Notes: generated by a model not told the origin, from the sequence alone. A DNA stretch of 64,000 bases from an uncultured Clostridia bacterium (GCA_934749845.1 CAKVHQ010000001.1:117910-181909); one strand, 5' to 3'; numbered from the stretch's first letter, positions 14,621-26,338 are shown. A program made the numbers and translations.

Positions 14621-17167
14621 CTATTCATTTTCGGTTGTAAGGTTTTCGTTTTCGCCTTCTAATTGTGCTTCGCCTTCAGTTTGACTTTCGCCTTCTGGTT
14701 GTTCAGCGTCTTCTTCACGCATAGAGATTGCAACGGCAACGATTTTTTCGTTTTCTTGCATTCTCATAACCCTAACACCCAAGGTGTCTCTGCCAACTTG
14801 GCTAACATCTGTTGCATGAATTCTAATAATTGTTCCGTTATTGCTTATAAGCATAATATCGTTTTCATCAGTAACTTGTTTCAAGCCTGCAAGTTTTCCT
14901 GTTTTTTCGTTAAATATGCCCGCTTTAACACCTTTTCCTGCACGAAGTTGAAGTCTGTAATCGTCAAGTCCAGAACGCTTTCCAAAGCCATTTTCGCTGA
15001 TTGTTAACAATTTAGTATCTGGTTTCAAAACAATCATATCAATCAAGTAGTCGTCATCGGCTAAGTCCATACATTTTACGCCTTGCGTATCTCTACCCAT
15101 TGCTCTAACATCTCTTTCGTGGAAACGAATACATTTTCCATTATGAGTTGCAACAACAACATTGTCTTCGCCGTTTGTGAATTGAACACTTATTAGTTGG
15201 TCGTCATCAACAAGTTTAATTGCAATTTTACCAGTCTTTCTAATGCTTGCAAATTCACTTAAAGCAGTTTTCTTAATTAAACCATTCTTTGTTGCCATAA
15301 TCATGAATCCACTTTCGTTTTCATGAGTTGGAATTATAGCATTAACCTTTTCGCCATCATCAAGTTGAAGAAGGTTTACCATTGCCCTTCCTTTTGCTTG
15401 TTTAGATGCTTCAGGAATTTCATATCCCATCATTGCGTAAACTTTACCTTTATTTGTGAAGCAAAGCAACGAGTCATGAGTGTTTGTTACCAAAATGTCT
15501 TCAACAAAGTCTTCTTCCTTGGTTTTCATGCCAACCATGCCTTTACCTCCACGATTTTGGCTTCTATATTCTTCAACAGGCAAGCGTTTAACATAGCCAA
15601 AGTGACTTCTTGAAATAACAACATCTTCCTTTTCAATAAGGTCTGCGATGTTAATATCACTCATATCAAGGCTAATTTCACTCTTACGGTCTTCGCCATA
15701 TTTATCACGAATTTCAGTAAGTTCTTGTTTAACAATATCCAAAACTCTTTGTGGCTTTTGCAATATGTCTTTATAGTCCGCAATCATAAGTTCAAGGTCG
15801 TTAAGCTCATTCTCAATCTTTTCAACTTCAAGGTTTGTTAATCTTTGAAGTTTCATATCCAAAATTGCATTTGCCTGAATTTCGCTTAATGCAAATTTGC
15901 TCATCAAGTTTGCTTGTGCTTCTTGCTTATCTTTTGAACTCTTAATTGTGTGAATAACATCATCAACATTGTGAAGAGCAATAACAAGTCCTTCCAAAAT
16001 GTGTGCACGCTCTTCAGCTTTTTTCAAATCGAATTGAGTTCTTCTTGTTACAATTTCTTGTTGATATGCCAAATATTCTGCAAGAATTTGTTTTAAATTA
16101 AGTATTCTTGGCGTTCCACGAACAAGTGCAAGCAAAATTATGCCATCGCTCATTTGTAGTTCTGTGTGTTTATATAGATAGTTTAAAACAACTTGCGCAT
16201 TGAAATCTTTTTTGATATCAACAATAATTCTCATACCGTTTCTATCACTTTCATCACGAATATTCGATATACCATCAATTCGTTTATCTTTAACAAGGTC
16301 TGCCATAGCCATAATAAGTTTTGCTTTGTTAACTTGATAAGGAAGTTCGGTAATAATAATACGATTTCTGCCAGTGTGTTCGTTTTCTTCAATTTCTGTT
16401 CTGCCACGAACAATAATTGAACCTTTTCCTGTTTTATAGGCTTGTTGTATTCCGCTTCCGCCCATGATAATTCCTTTTGTTGGGAAATCTGGCGCTGGAA
16501 TAATTTTAATTAAATCGTCAATTTCGATGTCTGGATTATCCGCCAAAGCAAGCACGCCGTTAATAACTTCTCTTAAATTGTGTGGTGGAATGTTTGTTGC
16601 CATACCAACAGCAATACCGTCACTTCCATTAACAAGAAGGTTAGGGAACCTGCTTGGAAGCACTGTAGGTTCTTTTTCAAGACCATCATAGTTTGGAATA
16701 AAATCAACAGTGTTTTTCTCTATATCTCTTAAAAGTTCGCCAGAAATTTTAGAAAGTCTTGCTTCTGTGTAACGCATAGCCGCAGCAGAGTCGCCATCAA
16801 CAGAGCCAAAGTTTCCATGTCCGTCAACAAGTGGACAGTTAATTGAGAAGTTTTGAGCAAGTCTAACAAGAGCATCGTAAATTGAACTGTCGCCATGTGG
16901 GTGATATTTACCCATAACATCACCAACAATACGAGCACATTTTCTGTATGCTTTGTCGTAGGTGTAGCCAGCATCGCCCATTCCGTAAATAATTCTACGG
17001 TGAACAGGCTTTAAACCATCTCTAACATCTGGAATAGCACGACTTACGTTAACAGCCATAGCATAAGCGATAAAGTTTGTTTTCATTTGATTGTTAACAT
17101 CAACTGGAACAACCTTTGTGCCTTCTAAAAGTTTTCCAACTTCTTCACTATAATCTACTTTTTTCAT
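14621..17167 (-). CDS. gyrA: DNA gyrase subunit A
   Basis: ATP-dependent negative supercoiling with GyrB; GyrA breaks and rejoins DNA. 848 aa. Seen are AIPDVRDGLKPVHRRI, the quinolone-resistance region with HPHGDSSIYDALVRLAQ, and the catalytic tyrosine in AAAMRYTEARL. The C-terminal beta-pinwheel has the GyrA box (QNRGGKGM) and further GRD/GV repeats (RAMGRDTQGVK, SQVGRDTLGVR). A 25-residue acidic Glu-rich tail ends the protein. GGGAG precedes the ATG. It is the last gene of gyrB - HicB-like gene - gyrA, separated by 14 bases from the middle gene. Confidence 0.97.
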   Translation of the reverse strand: MKKVDYSEEVGKLLEGTKVVPVDVNNQMKTNFIAYAMAVNVSRAIPDVRDGLKPVHRRIIYGMGDAGYTYDKAYRKCARIVGDVMGKYHPHGDSSIYDALVRLAQNFSINCPLVDGHGNFGSVDGDSAAAMRYTEARLSKISGELLRDIEKNTVDFIPNYDGLEKEPTVLPSRFPNLLVNGSDGIAVGMATNIPPHNLREVINGVLALADNPDIEIDDLIKIIPAPDFPTKGIIMGGSGIQQAYKTGKGSIIVRGRTEIEENEHTGRNRIIITELPYQVNKAKLIMAMADLVKDKRIDGISNIRDESDRNGMRIIVDIKKDFNAQVVLNYLYKHTELQMSDGIILLALVRGTPRILNLKQILAEYLAYQQEIVTRRTQFDLKKAEERAHILEGLVIALHNVDDVIHTIKSSKDKQEAQANLMSKFALSEIQANAILDMKLQRLTNLEVEKIENELNDLELMIADYKDILQKPQRVLDIVKQELTEIRDKYGEDRKSEISLDMSDINIADLIEKEDVVISRSHFGYVKRLPVEEYRSQNRGGKGMVGMKTKEEDFVEDILVTNTHDSLLCFTNKGKVYAMMGYEIPEASKQAKGRAMVNLLQLDDGEKVNAIIPTHENESGFMIMATKNGLIKKTALSEFASIRKTGKIAIKLVDDDQLISVQFTNGEDNVVVATHNGKCIRFHERDVRAMGRDTQGVKCMDLADDDYLIDMIVLKPDTKLLTISENGFGKRSGLDDYRLQLRAGKGVKAGIFNEKTGKLAGLKQVTDENDIMLISNNGTIIRIHATDVSQVGRDTLGVRVMRMQENEKIVAVAISMREEDAEQPEGESQTEGEAQLEGENENLTTENE

Positions 17168-17181
17168 ATTTTCTCCCTATT

Positions 17182-17829
17182 TTACCAATCAGTTTCCACA
17201 TCAGGCTTGCTATTTTTTACACATACATCAACATAGGCAATTCTTCCGCCTTTTTCGATTGACTTACGAATAAATCTTTTAGACATCAACTTTTCTTCTG
17301 TGATTATGTTAAACTTGCCCGTTTCTTCAAATATACCTTGCAAAGTTTCGCCAAGTTCTTTTGCAATAAGGTCCAAAGCCTCATCTTCGCTGTTACAGTT
17401 TTCAATACAAATATCCAAATCCGCATCAAAAGCCGTTGAACCTTCGTCATTTGTTTCAACAAGAACAGGGTAGTGATAAATTTCACAATCTTCACCAAAG
17501 TTTTTTAACATACGACTAAAATTTTCGTTAGCACATTCTTGTCCGCAATACTCACATTTTAGCATTTTAGAATAAGCATTTGTTTTTAATGTTGCATCGC
17601 AAGTTGTACATTTTTGTGTTTCTGGGTCATGTTTTATTTTTGCATGTTCATATCCATCATCTTCTAATTCTTCGTCAACTTCGTTTCTATCATTTTCAAC
17701 TTCTTCGTCAACTTCGTCTGCGTTGTCCCAATATTTTCCTTCATTTTCATCTTGAAAGCGTTCAAGCGACTCATCCAAGTTTTTAATTGACTTTTTAACA
17801 TCATTAAAGAAATTTTTAAAAAATCCCAT
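17182..17829 (-). CDS. Zinc-ribbon protein with HicB-like domain, inside the gyrase operon
   Basis: 215 aa, no family recognised as a whole. N-terminal coiled and acidic segment (residues 1-70), then a zinc-ribbon with CTTC and CEYCGQEC, then a stretch resembling the HicB fold: YPVLVETNDEGSTAFDADL, followed by SEDEALDLIAKELGETLQG and a closing strand (GRIAYVDVCV). HicB domains are RNase-H-like folds found in antitoxins and stand-alone regulators; no HicA partner is present. It is 8 bases from gyrB and 14 from gyrA, so translation is probably coupled to both. Its role with gyrase is unknown. Confidence 0.65.
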   Translation of the reverse strand: MGFFKNFFNDVKKSIKNLDESLERFQDENEGKYWDNADEVDEEVENDRNEVDEELEDDGYEHAKIKHDPETQKCTTCDATLKTNAYSKMLKCEYCGQECANENFSRMLKNFGEDCEIYHYPVLVETNDEGSTAFDADLDICIENCNSEDEALDLIAKELGETLQGIFEETGKFNIITEEKLMSKRFIRKSIEKGGRIAYVDVCVKNSKPDVETDW

Positions 17830-17837
17830 ATGCCCTC

Positions 17838-19868
<2,031 letters not shown>

Positions 19869-19895
19869 CTAATATATATTTTATTATACTATTTA

Positions 19896-19924
19896 AGTAT
19901 ATCACACGCACGCGCGAAAGACAA
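19896..19924 (-). promoter_or_regulatory. Probable gyrB promoter
   Basis: Minus strand TTGTCT, 17-base spacer unusually rich in CG (GCGCGTGCGTGTG), then TATACT. A second possible -10 (TATAAT) lies closer to the gene. Confidence 0.5.
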
Positions 19925-20055
19925 GCAATTTTGTTGAAATGCTAAAATTAAGCCAATTTTACGCCCGTAGACGCGAAATACGCTTTTAGTTGATAAATTT
20001 GTTGAATTTTATTGTATAACCGCTTATTTTAACAATATATTTTTATTTTTGCATA

Positions 20056-20084
20056 TTGACAATCAACTTTGTGAAATATATAAT
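20056..20084 (+). promoter_or_regulatory. Consensus promoter with very short leader
   Basis: TTGACA (20056-20061), exactly 17 bases, TATAAT (20079-20084). Transcription should start near 20091, at the GGAGG Shine-Dalgarno of the next gene. Confidence 0.85.
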
Positions 20085-20102
20085 AATTTTGGAGGATTTT
20101 TT

Positions 20103-20546
20103 ATGAAAATTGAACTTTCAACTTATAGAAAATATTTAAAAGAAAACGGAATAAAAGTTTTAGATGTGTTTTCTCTTAACGAAGATGGAAAAAAGCAAAC
20201 AAAATTAAAACCTTATTCAAAAGTTTTTGTGGTTTTCAAGCAAGACAACAAAAAAATGGTTTGTTCGGTTAACATGGGCTATGTTTACTTTACAACCTTG
20301 CCATTTACAAAACAAGAAAAACAACTTTTCAAAGAATTAGATTTTGTTCCAACCGAAGACCTTAAACTTGAAACACCACTATTGGAGTTTTTACATGACG
20401 AGTTTGGCGAAGAGTACGAAGATTTTTTAAAACAAATTTCTAGTTTCGCTTTTTACAACGAAGAAATGAAAAGTCAAATTGATGTTGGCGAAATTAACTT
20501 TTATTTAAGACAATGGGATAAAGAAAAAGAGCATATTTTAAACTAA
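20103..20546 (+). CDS. Hypothetical protein, 147 aa
   Basis: Not recognised. Soluble, charged protein of mixed alpha/beta character (MKIELSTYRKYLKENG, LLEFLHDEFGEEYEDFLKQ). The start at 20103 follows GGAGGA and a consensus promoter; an in-frame start at 20049 lies upstream of the promoter and is rejected. It forms a two-gene unit with the next gene, 12 bases apart, oriented opposite to gyrB and to the C1A peptidase gene. Being on the lagging strand in a leading-strand-biased region, it could be an insertion. Confidence 0.7.
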   Translation: MKIELSTYRKYLKENGIKVLDVFSLNEDGKKQTKLKPYSKVFVVFKQDNKKMVCSVNMGYVYFTTLPFTKQEKQLFKELDFVPTEDLKLETPLLEFLHDEFGEEYEDFLKQISSFAFYNEEMKSQIDVGEINFYLRQWDKEKEHILN

Positions 20547-20558
20547 AAAAAGGTGAAT

Positions 20559-21083
20559 ATGGAATATTTTAAATACAAAATAGGGGACATTGAACTATTT
20601 TTAAAGCAATTAGGCATAAGGTTTGACTGCTTAACTTATTCAAAAGATGCCTACACCGATGTTGTTAGTTATTACACTCGCAAAGAAGATGATTTTGGCA
20701 AACCTTTGGATATTTATATGCTTGTTCAAACTCTAGATTTAGATTACATTCATTGTAAAATCAAGATTACTGAATTTGAATTTTTCTTGCAAACGCCACT
20801 AGGCGAAACAAAAGACTATACTTTTAGGTGGAATAAATTTTTGTTAGAAAAATATAAAGATAAGTACATTGATTATTTAGATGAAAACTTAACTAATTTC
20901 GAGCAACCTTTACTTAATATAGATGAAAGTTCAAACTATACACAAACAATAGAGCAATTTAATAAAAATAGTGATATTCAAAGGCATAACGAAAAAGTGC
21001 AAATTGTTCGTTGTATGCTAGAGGATTATAAAATCGAGCAAAACAAAAACACAAAAAATGACGGCTTTACTTTTATGGATTAG
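20559..21083 (+). CDS. Hypothetical protein, 174 aa
   Basis: Not recognised. Acidic soluble protein (YFKYKIGDIELFLKQLGIRF, YYTRKEDDFGKPLDIYMLVQ), with a C-terminal helical part. The ATG at 20559 is chosen; a GTG at 20553 overlaps the AGGTG Shine-Dalgarno and is an alternative. It shares the promoter of the 147-aa gene and ends at a terminator. Neither sequence nor context suggests a function. Confidence 0.65.
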   Translation: MEYFKYKIGDIELFLKQLGIRFDCLTYSKDAYTDVVSYYTRKEDDFGKPLDIYMLVQTLDLDYIHCKIKITEFEFFLQTPLGETKDYTFRWNKFLLEKYKDKYIDYLDENLTNFEQPLLNIDESSNYTQTIEQFNKNSDIQRHNEKVQIVRCMLEDYKIEQNKNTKNDGFTFMD

Positions 21084-21086
21084 CAA

Positions 21087-21116
21087 CAAAAAAACTGCAA
21101 AAAATGCAGTTTTTTT
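21087..21116. terminator. Bidirectional terminator
   Basis: AAAAAACTGCA/TGCAGTTTTTTT stem between two convergent genes, usable on both strands. Confidence 0.85.
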
Positions 21117-21134
21117 ATGTATTATAGCAAATTT

Positions 21135-24100
21135 TTAATAATTTTTTGATTTTGGCTCCCATTTTGCATATAAAGTCAAGTTATTATTAACTCCATTATT
21201 TTCGTATTTGTTCAAGAATAATTTATCGGTGTACCAGCCACAAAATTCATAATAATTACGCTGTGGTTGTGGTAACTTTATAGTTAATCGCTTATAAGTT
21301 TGAACAGGTGGGATTACTATTGGCGAATTTGTTACAAATTGAATTAAAACTTCTTCGCCTTTTGGTTTTTGCACTTTAACCTTTTGAGGTCTATCAAGCA
21401 CATTTTTTTCATAAACATATCTTTGAAGTTTAAACACTAAAACAACCAAGGTTGCCAAAACGATTGTTGCTAACGCAACTATTGCAAATGTTTTTAAATA
21501 GTTTGCACTGCTTGTTTTGCGAGTTATTGTTAACTCGATATTATCAATAATGTTATAGTTAGTTAAATCGTTAGGAGTGTAAATCATTAAACAAATGTTT
21601 TCTCCGTCAACAAGTTCTTGTTCGGGATTTTTCCATGAATAACCTGCTGGCAAGATAATTTCTTTTAGTTTTGTTGCTTTTGTAAGTTGTTCTTGATTTA
21701 TCACAATATCGCTTGTGCTTATATTTGGTCTTGCTTTTGAAATTGTAAATTCTACGGTTGGATTTGTAATTTCAAAATTTTCGCTATCAACTGTTGCTGT
21801 AACATTATATTTCCCAGCATTTTTATTTCCGCTTCCCATGTCGATGTTCAAATCAACGCCATAAGTATCTGTCGAGATGCTTGCAGTTGGATATTGAGAA
21901 GCACCATTGTATGTAGTTTGCAACTTTTCCCATTTTAAAGTGATTTTTCTTTTCAAAATATTAACATAACCTTGTGCTTCAACATCGTCAAAGCCTGTTG
22001 CTGTTATTTTGAAAAATACTGTAATTTTTCCATTTGTAAAATTAGTAAAATCAATTTCGTCAACGGAATATGTTCCGCCTTCTAATTTATAAAATATTTG
22101 ATAATTATCGCAATTTTTAACATTTACAGCAATTTTGTGAGAATTATTATCAAATTCTCCTTCAAAACTCGTAATTTCGTATTGAACAGAGTTTCCTATA
22201 ATTTTGTAAACGCCATTAACAAATGTAACATTATAGTTGTTATTGCGACTTATTCCCGTTATCTCATAACTTCCAACGCCACTAGTTATCGTTACATCGC
22301 AAAATAGTTCAATCATTAAGTCGTCATTGCCAACAACTTGTCCATCAGTAACACTGCCTGTTAGTGGTTGTAAAGTTTCTTGATATTTTGAGCTTTTATT
22401 ATCAATAGTGTAGGTTATGTTTCTTGGCAATATAACCAATTTTTTTGTTGCTGTAATTGTTTGATTTGTAACTTTGTCTAAAACTGAAATTCTTATTGTA
22501 TAGTTGTTTACGTTTATAACTTGGTCGCTTTGAACATTAAGAGTTTGCAAGTCAACTGAAATATCAGTTGGAAAGTTGGATACTACTGACGTGTATTCAT
22601 AATCGCCCGAACCAGAATATGCTCCTAAAAAGTTAAAGTCTATTGCTTCGCCATAATTTATTCTTATTGTTTCGTCATCAAATTGAACATTCGATGCAAG
22701 TTGCGACCATTTTGCATAAACCATTAAGGTGTATTTTGTTACATTAGCGTAATTTTTATCATAGTAGTTCGACTTTGTCATTTGGGTAAGCGCGGCGTTC
22801 ATTACGCTTAATTTATTAAGTAGGCTAGCGTCTGTGTACCAACCATCAAATTGTCTATCTTGTTTTGAATTTTCTGGAGATTGCAAAGACGAATTAAAAT
22901 TACTTCCAACTGCGATGTAGTCAAGCATGTTTTGTGTTTTTTTAACCCCATTATCATCATCTTGGTAGTTATAAAACACATAGGCTTGTTTGTCTAAATC
23001 TGTCATTGAATATGTGATAATTTTATATGTAACGGTTCGACCATTAGAAAGTTCAAAGGTCACATTTTTGATAATAACACCTTTTTCACTTGTGTTAATT
23101 GTAACAACAAAGACTCCTTTTGTGTAGTTACTTTCCGTTGCTTTTATGAAAGTACCCAAACGACCAAATTTCATGGAAGAATCATATTTATATCCATTAA
23201 CTTTAGCGTGGTTAGCAAAGTAAAATTCATATTTTATTTCGCTGTTATAAGTATAACCATAAATTATATTTTCGTTTTCACTTGACAGTACTTTATTAAA
23301 GTTTTGATAAATTTTGTCTTTTGATCCTCTTGCACTTACAATAGATGTTTCTGCACCCGAAAATATTGTAAATTGCTTAATTACCGTCACATCAAAGGTG
23401 TTATCGGCGTCGGTGTCAAAGTAAACATAAACATAGTAAACACCACTATCTAAATTGTTATCCGCTATTTCAACTGAGTGACTTGTTATTTCTAAAGTAT
23501 CAATTTCATCGTTAATTTGGCAATTATCTTTTTTTATATCAGCGTCAATTATGTAAGCATTTGTTGTATTATATGTACCATTATATTTTGCATTATAAGT
23601 TAAACTAACGCTGTCGCCATAAAACCAAATGTTTTTTTCTTGGTATTTATCGCTTGATATGCTTTTATCTTTATTGTATTTATTAACAGTCAAGTTGTCT
23701 AAACTAGAGGAAGTGTTTGTAATTTCCAAGTCGATTGATCGTTTGCTTGTGTTTACTCCAAAAATGCACATAGTGGACCATAAATCTTCATAGGAAATAT
23801 AAATAACTTCCGCGCTTGTGTTTGTTCCCCAACTGTTCAAGCAAATATATGCGCCTGTTCTATAGTTTCCGTCTTTGTCTGTGAAACTAATATCATCATC
23901 CCAACCTATAAGTGTAATAGAGTGTGCTCCACTGCTTTGCATATTTACATTATTTGTGCAAACATAATTCACTCCATCAATAGTTACTCTGTAGTTATCA
24001 TCATAAGATATACTTAATGCGCCATAGTTAGTTAGATATTTTTTTACATAATCACTTCTGTTTGATAAAAACATAAAGTTCACATACTGTAAATTAGGTA

Positions 24101-24638
24101 AAATATCTTTGTGAGCCTTGTCTTTGAACATTTCAAAAACTTTATCATAGTTCGAGTCGTCAATATTGTATAGCATTTCCATTGGAAATTCATCTTCGTA
24201 CAATATTCCGTATTGGTTTATTACAGAAATTGCATTTCTAATATCTCCGCCATCGCCAAGAACATAACTTGAATGAGCTTTTTTCATACATAAAGCAACC
24301 CACGCTTCCGAAAAGTCATATAGTTCGCCAGTAGTAACAGCCAAATAGTTTTCAATAACGGTTAAAGAAGAGAAGTCCCAACATAAACCAAACGAATCTT
24401 GGTCCTCAATAACAAACATATATTTGTCCGCTAAGCAATAATAGGATAGAGTAGTATCTGTATTTTCCTTGTATGTTAAATTGGTGGCCGAGATATTTTC
24501 ACTCGCGGTTGTTTTAATTTCATTTTCGTAGGCTAAAACTTTATTATCATTTTGATTTATAAAAGATATGCCACAAAAAAATATGCTCAAAAAGGCACAT
24601 AAAAATATCAATAATTTTTTCGATTTTAGTTTTTTCAT
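21135..24638 (-). CDS. Exported papain-like (C1A) cysteine peptidase with MBG and InlB-type repeats
   Basis: 1167 aa with a signal peptide (residues 1-36, KKLLIFLCAFLSIFFCGI core). The catalytic domain follows the C1A plan: oxyanion Gln80 and Cys86 in QDSFGLCWDFSS, His239 in GAHSITLIGW and Asn268 in CLNSWGT. Then come Ig/MBG-like beta domains and an InlB/Flg_new-like repeat (FDGWYTDASL ... LMVYAKWS). A membrane helix (TFAIVALATIVLATLVVLVF) lies near residue 1080, and remarkably a second GWYTD...LYAKW repeat follows it at the very C-terminus. It lies between two unknown genes and a 97-aa gene beside recF. Substrate unknown; likely surface-attached. Confidence 0.85.
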   Translation of the reverse strand: MKKLKSKKLLIFLCAFLSIFFCGISFINQNDNKVLAYENEIKTTASENISATNLTYKENTDTTLSYYCLADKYMFVIEDQDSFGLCWDFSSLTVIENYLAVTTGELYDFSEAWVALCMKKAHSSYVLGDGGDIRNAISVINQYGILYEDEFPMEMLYNIDDSNYDKVFEMFKDKAHKDILPNLQYVNFMFLSNRSDYVKKYLTNYGALSISYDDNYRVTIDGVNYVCTNNVNMQSSGAHSITLIGWDDDISFTDKDGNYRTGAYICLNSWGTNTSAEVIYISYEDLWSTMCIFGVNTSKRSIDLEITNTSSSLDNLTVNKYNKDKSISSDKYQEKNIWFYGDSVSLTYNAKYNGTYNTTNAYIIDADIKKDNCQINDEIDTLEITSHSVEIADNNLDSGVYYVYVYFDTDADNTFDVTVIKQFTIFSGAETSIVSARGSKDKIYQNFNKVLSSENENIIYGYTYNSEIKYEFYFANHAKVNGYKYDSSMKFGRLGTFIKATESNYTKGVFVVTINTSEKGVIIKNVTFELSNGRTVTYKIITYSMTDLDKQAYVFYNYQDDDNGVKKTQNMLDYIAVGSNFNSSLQSPENSKQDRQFDGWYTDASLLNKLSVMNAALTQMTKSNYYDKNYANVTKYTLMVYAKWSQLASNVQFDDETIRINYGEAIDFNFLGAYSGSGDYEYTSVVSNFPTDISVDLQTLNVQSDQVINVNNYTIRISVLDKVTNQTITATKKLVILPRNITYTIDNKSSKYQETLQPLTGSVTDGQVVGNDDLMIELFCDVTITSGVGSYEITGISRNNNYNVTFVNGVYKIIGNSVQYEITSFEGEFDNNSHKIAVNVKNCDNYQIFYKLEGGTYSVDEIDFTNFTNGKITVFFKITATGFDDVEAQGYVNILKRKITLKWEKLQTTYNGASQYPTASISTDTYGVDLNIDMGSGNKNAGKYNVTATVDSENFEITNPTVEFTISKARPNISTSDIVINQEQLTKATKLKEIILPAGYSWKNPEQELVDGENICLMIYTPNDLTNYNIIDNIELTITRKTSSANYLKTFAIVALATIVLATLVVLVFKLQRYVYEKNVLDRPQKVKVQKPKGEEVLIQFVTNSPIVIPPVQTYKRLTIKLPQPQRNYYEFCGWYTDKLFLNKYENNGVNNNLTLYAKWEPKSKNY

Positions 24639-24737
24639 TTGTAAAAGTCCTTATGTTATGAATAACATAAAAAAACAAAAAAGTCAATTTCCAAAATATG
24701 TCTATATATTAAAAATAAACTTTTTTGCGATATAAAC

Positions 24738-24767
24738 AAAAAAATCACCCGTAAAGGTGAATTTTTT
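24738..24767 (-). terminator. Terminator after the 97-aa gene
   Basis: TTCACC/GGGTGA stem and a T7 run on the minus strand. Confidence 0.75.
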
Positions 24768-24768
24768 G

Positions 24769-25062
24769 TTAGTTTTCTAAAGTTTCTTCTTCAGTTTTTT
24801 CAATTTTTGAAACAAGAATATTGCTCCAAATTTCACTTGATAAATAATAAACTGGTGCAAGTTCTTCACGATATTTGCTCAAACGAATATCATCATCAAA
24901 GCTTACATAAACTTGTCCTTCTTTTTCTCTTACAACAGTGAATATGTGACCTTTATAAAATTTGTCGGCATATTCTGTCATATCTGGATTGACTGTTTCA
25001 ACAACATATCTTTCGCCCACTTTTAAATTTTCCATTTTTTTAACAAGATTTTTATTTGTCAT
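24769..25062 (-). CDS. Hypothetical protein, 97 aa, downstream of recF
   Basis: Not recognised. Small soluble protein (NLKVGERYVVETVNPDMTEY, FTVVREKEGQVYVSFDD) whose beta-rich middle has the look of an SH3-like or KOW-type barrel, by eye only. It follows recF by 66 bases on the same strand and ends at a terminator. A GGGGAG Shine-Dalgarno precedes the ATG. In many origins the gene after recF is remB/DUF370; this sequence does not match that family. Confidence 0.6.
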   Translation of the reverse strand: MTNKNLVKKMENLKVGERYVVETVNPDMTEYADKFYKGHIFTVVREKEGQVYVSFDDDIRLSKYREELAPVYYLSSEIWSNILVSKIEKTEEETLEN

Positions 25063-25128
25063 AAGTTTTTCTCCCCGATAATCTAATTATAGAACAAAAA
25101 TAATTTTTTGTAAATACCCATTTTAAAA

Positions 25129-26217
25129 TTAACGAATAATTTTTCCATCTTCAACTCTAATTATTGTTGCCTTATCAAGCAAGTATTCGTTGGTGTTAGT
25201 TGACGTCATTATGGTTTGGATTTGTTTTGTTTTTTCAAGCAATTTAGATTGCCTTTCAATATCAAGTTCACTTAAAACGTCGTCTAACAGCAAAATTGGA
25301 TATTCGCCACATTCATCTTTAAAAATTTCAAGTTCAGCAAGTTTTAGCGACAACGCAACCGTTCTGTGTTGTCCTTGACTTCCAAACGCACGAATGTCAA
25401 TTCCGTTAACTTTCATTTCAATATCATCTCGGTGTGGCCCAACTGTTGTGTATCCAAGTCGCAAATCTTTTTCTTCGCTTAATTGCATTTGCTCGAGAAG
25501 TTTATTTTCAATATCCTTTTCGGTTAACGCAACCACGCCTTGATAGTTAAGTTCTAATTTTTCGCTATTATTAGTTAAATAAGCATGACTTTGCATTGCG
25601 TATAACCTTAACTTTTCCAAAAATCTTATTCTACTTGCAATAATTTTTGCACCTGTTTGAGCAAGTTGCATCGACCATATTGGAAGTGTTTGTTTTAGTG
25701 CAGAAATATCCTTTTGTTCTTTCAAAAGTTTGTTTCTATTGTCCAAAATTTTGTTATACTTTAATAAGTTATAAAAATAGTTTTTGTCAAGTTGAGAAAT
25801 ATCAGTATCCAAAAATTTTCGCCTGTCTTGTGGCGCGTCTTTAACAAGTTTAAGCTCGTCAGGAGAAAAGTAAACACACTTAACCGCGCCAACTAAATCG
25901 GCAATTTTTAATATGTTAATTCTGTTAAGTCTAACAATTTTTTTACCTCTTTTTTTCAAGGTTATTTCAATCTTTTTATCTCCCGCCCTTGTGGTGTAAT
26001 CAAGCAAAATATTTGCAAAATCACAATTCCATTTAACAAGTTCACTTTCCTTGGCTGTTCGTGGGCTTTTTGCAACTGCACAAAAGTAAATTGCTTCCAG
26101 CAAGTTTGTTTTTCCTTGTGCATTTTTGCCAAGCAAAACATTAAGGTTAGGCGAAAAATACACCTTTTCTTCGGTGTAGTTTCTATAGTTTGTAAGTTTA
26201 ATTCCGTTAATTTTCAC
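25129..26217 (-). CDS. recF: DNA replication and repair protein RecF
   Basis: SMC-like ATPase that with RecO/RecR loads RecA at gaps; 362 aa. Walker A is LLGKNAQGKTNLLEAIYF near the N-terminus, followed by FSPDELKLVKDAPQDRR; the ABC signature is FGSQGQHRTVALSLKLAE and Walker B PILLLDDVLSELD. The start is GTG at 26217 with only a weak AAAGG upstream. It is the last of the minus-strand replication genes and divergent from dnaA, whereas usually it follows dnaN on the same strand. Confidence 0.95.
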   Translation of the reverse strand: MKINGIKLTNYRNYTEEKVYFSPNLNVLLGKNAQGKTNLLEAIYFCAVAKSPRTAKESELVKWNCDFANILLDYTTRAGDKKIEITLKKRGKKIVRLNRINILKIADLVGAVKCVYFSPDELKLVKDAPQDRRKFLDTDISQLDKNYFYNLLKYNKILDNRNKLLKEQKDISALKQTLPIWSMQLAQTGAKIIASRIRFLEKLRLYAMQSHAYLTNNSEKLELNYQGVVALTEKDIENKLLEQMQLSEEKDLRLGYTTVGPHRDDIEMKVNGIDIRAFGSQGQHRTVALSLKLAELEIFKDECGEYPILLLDDVLSELDIERQSKLLEKTKQIQTIMTSTNTNEYLLDKATIIRVEDGKIIR

Positions 26218-26338
26218 TTTAATTTATCGCCTTTAAATTATTTTATCAAAAAACTTGAAAATATAAAAATATTTAAAGCCTTAAAAAAATATTTAGTTAA
26301 TTGGCAAAATTTTTTAAAAGCCATTTAACATAAAAGTT

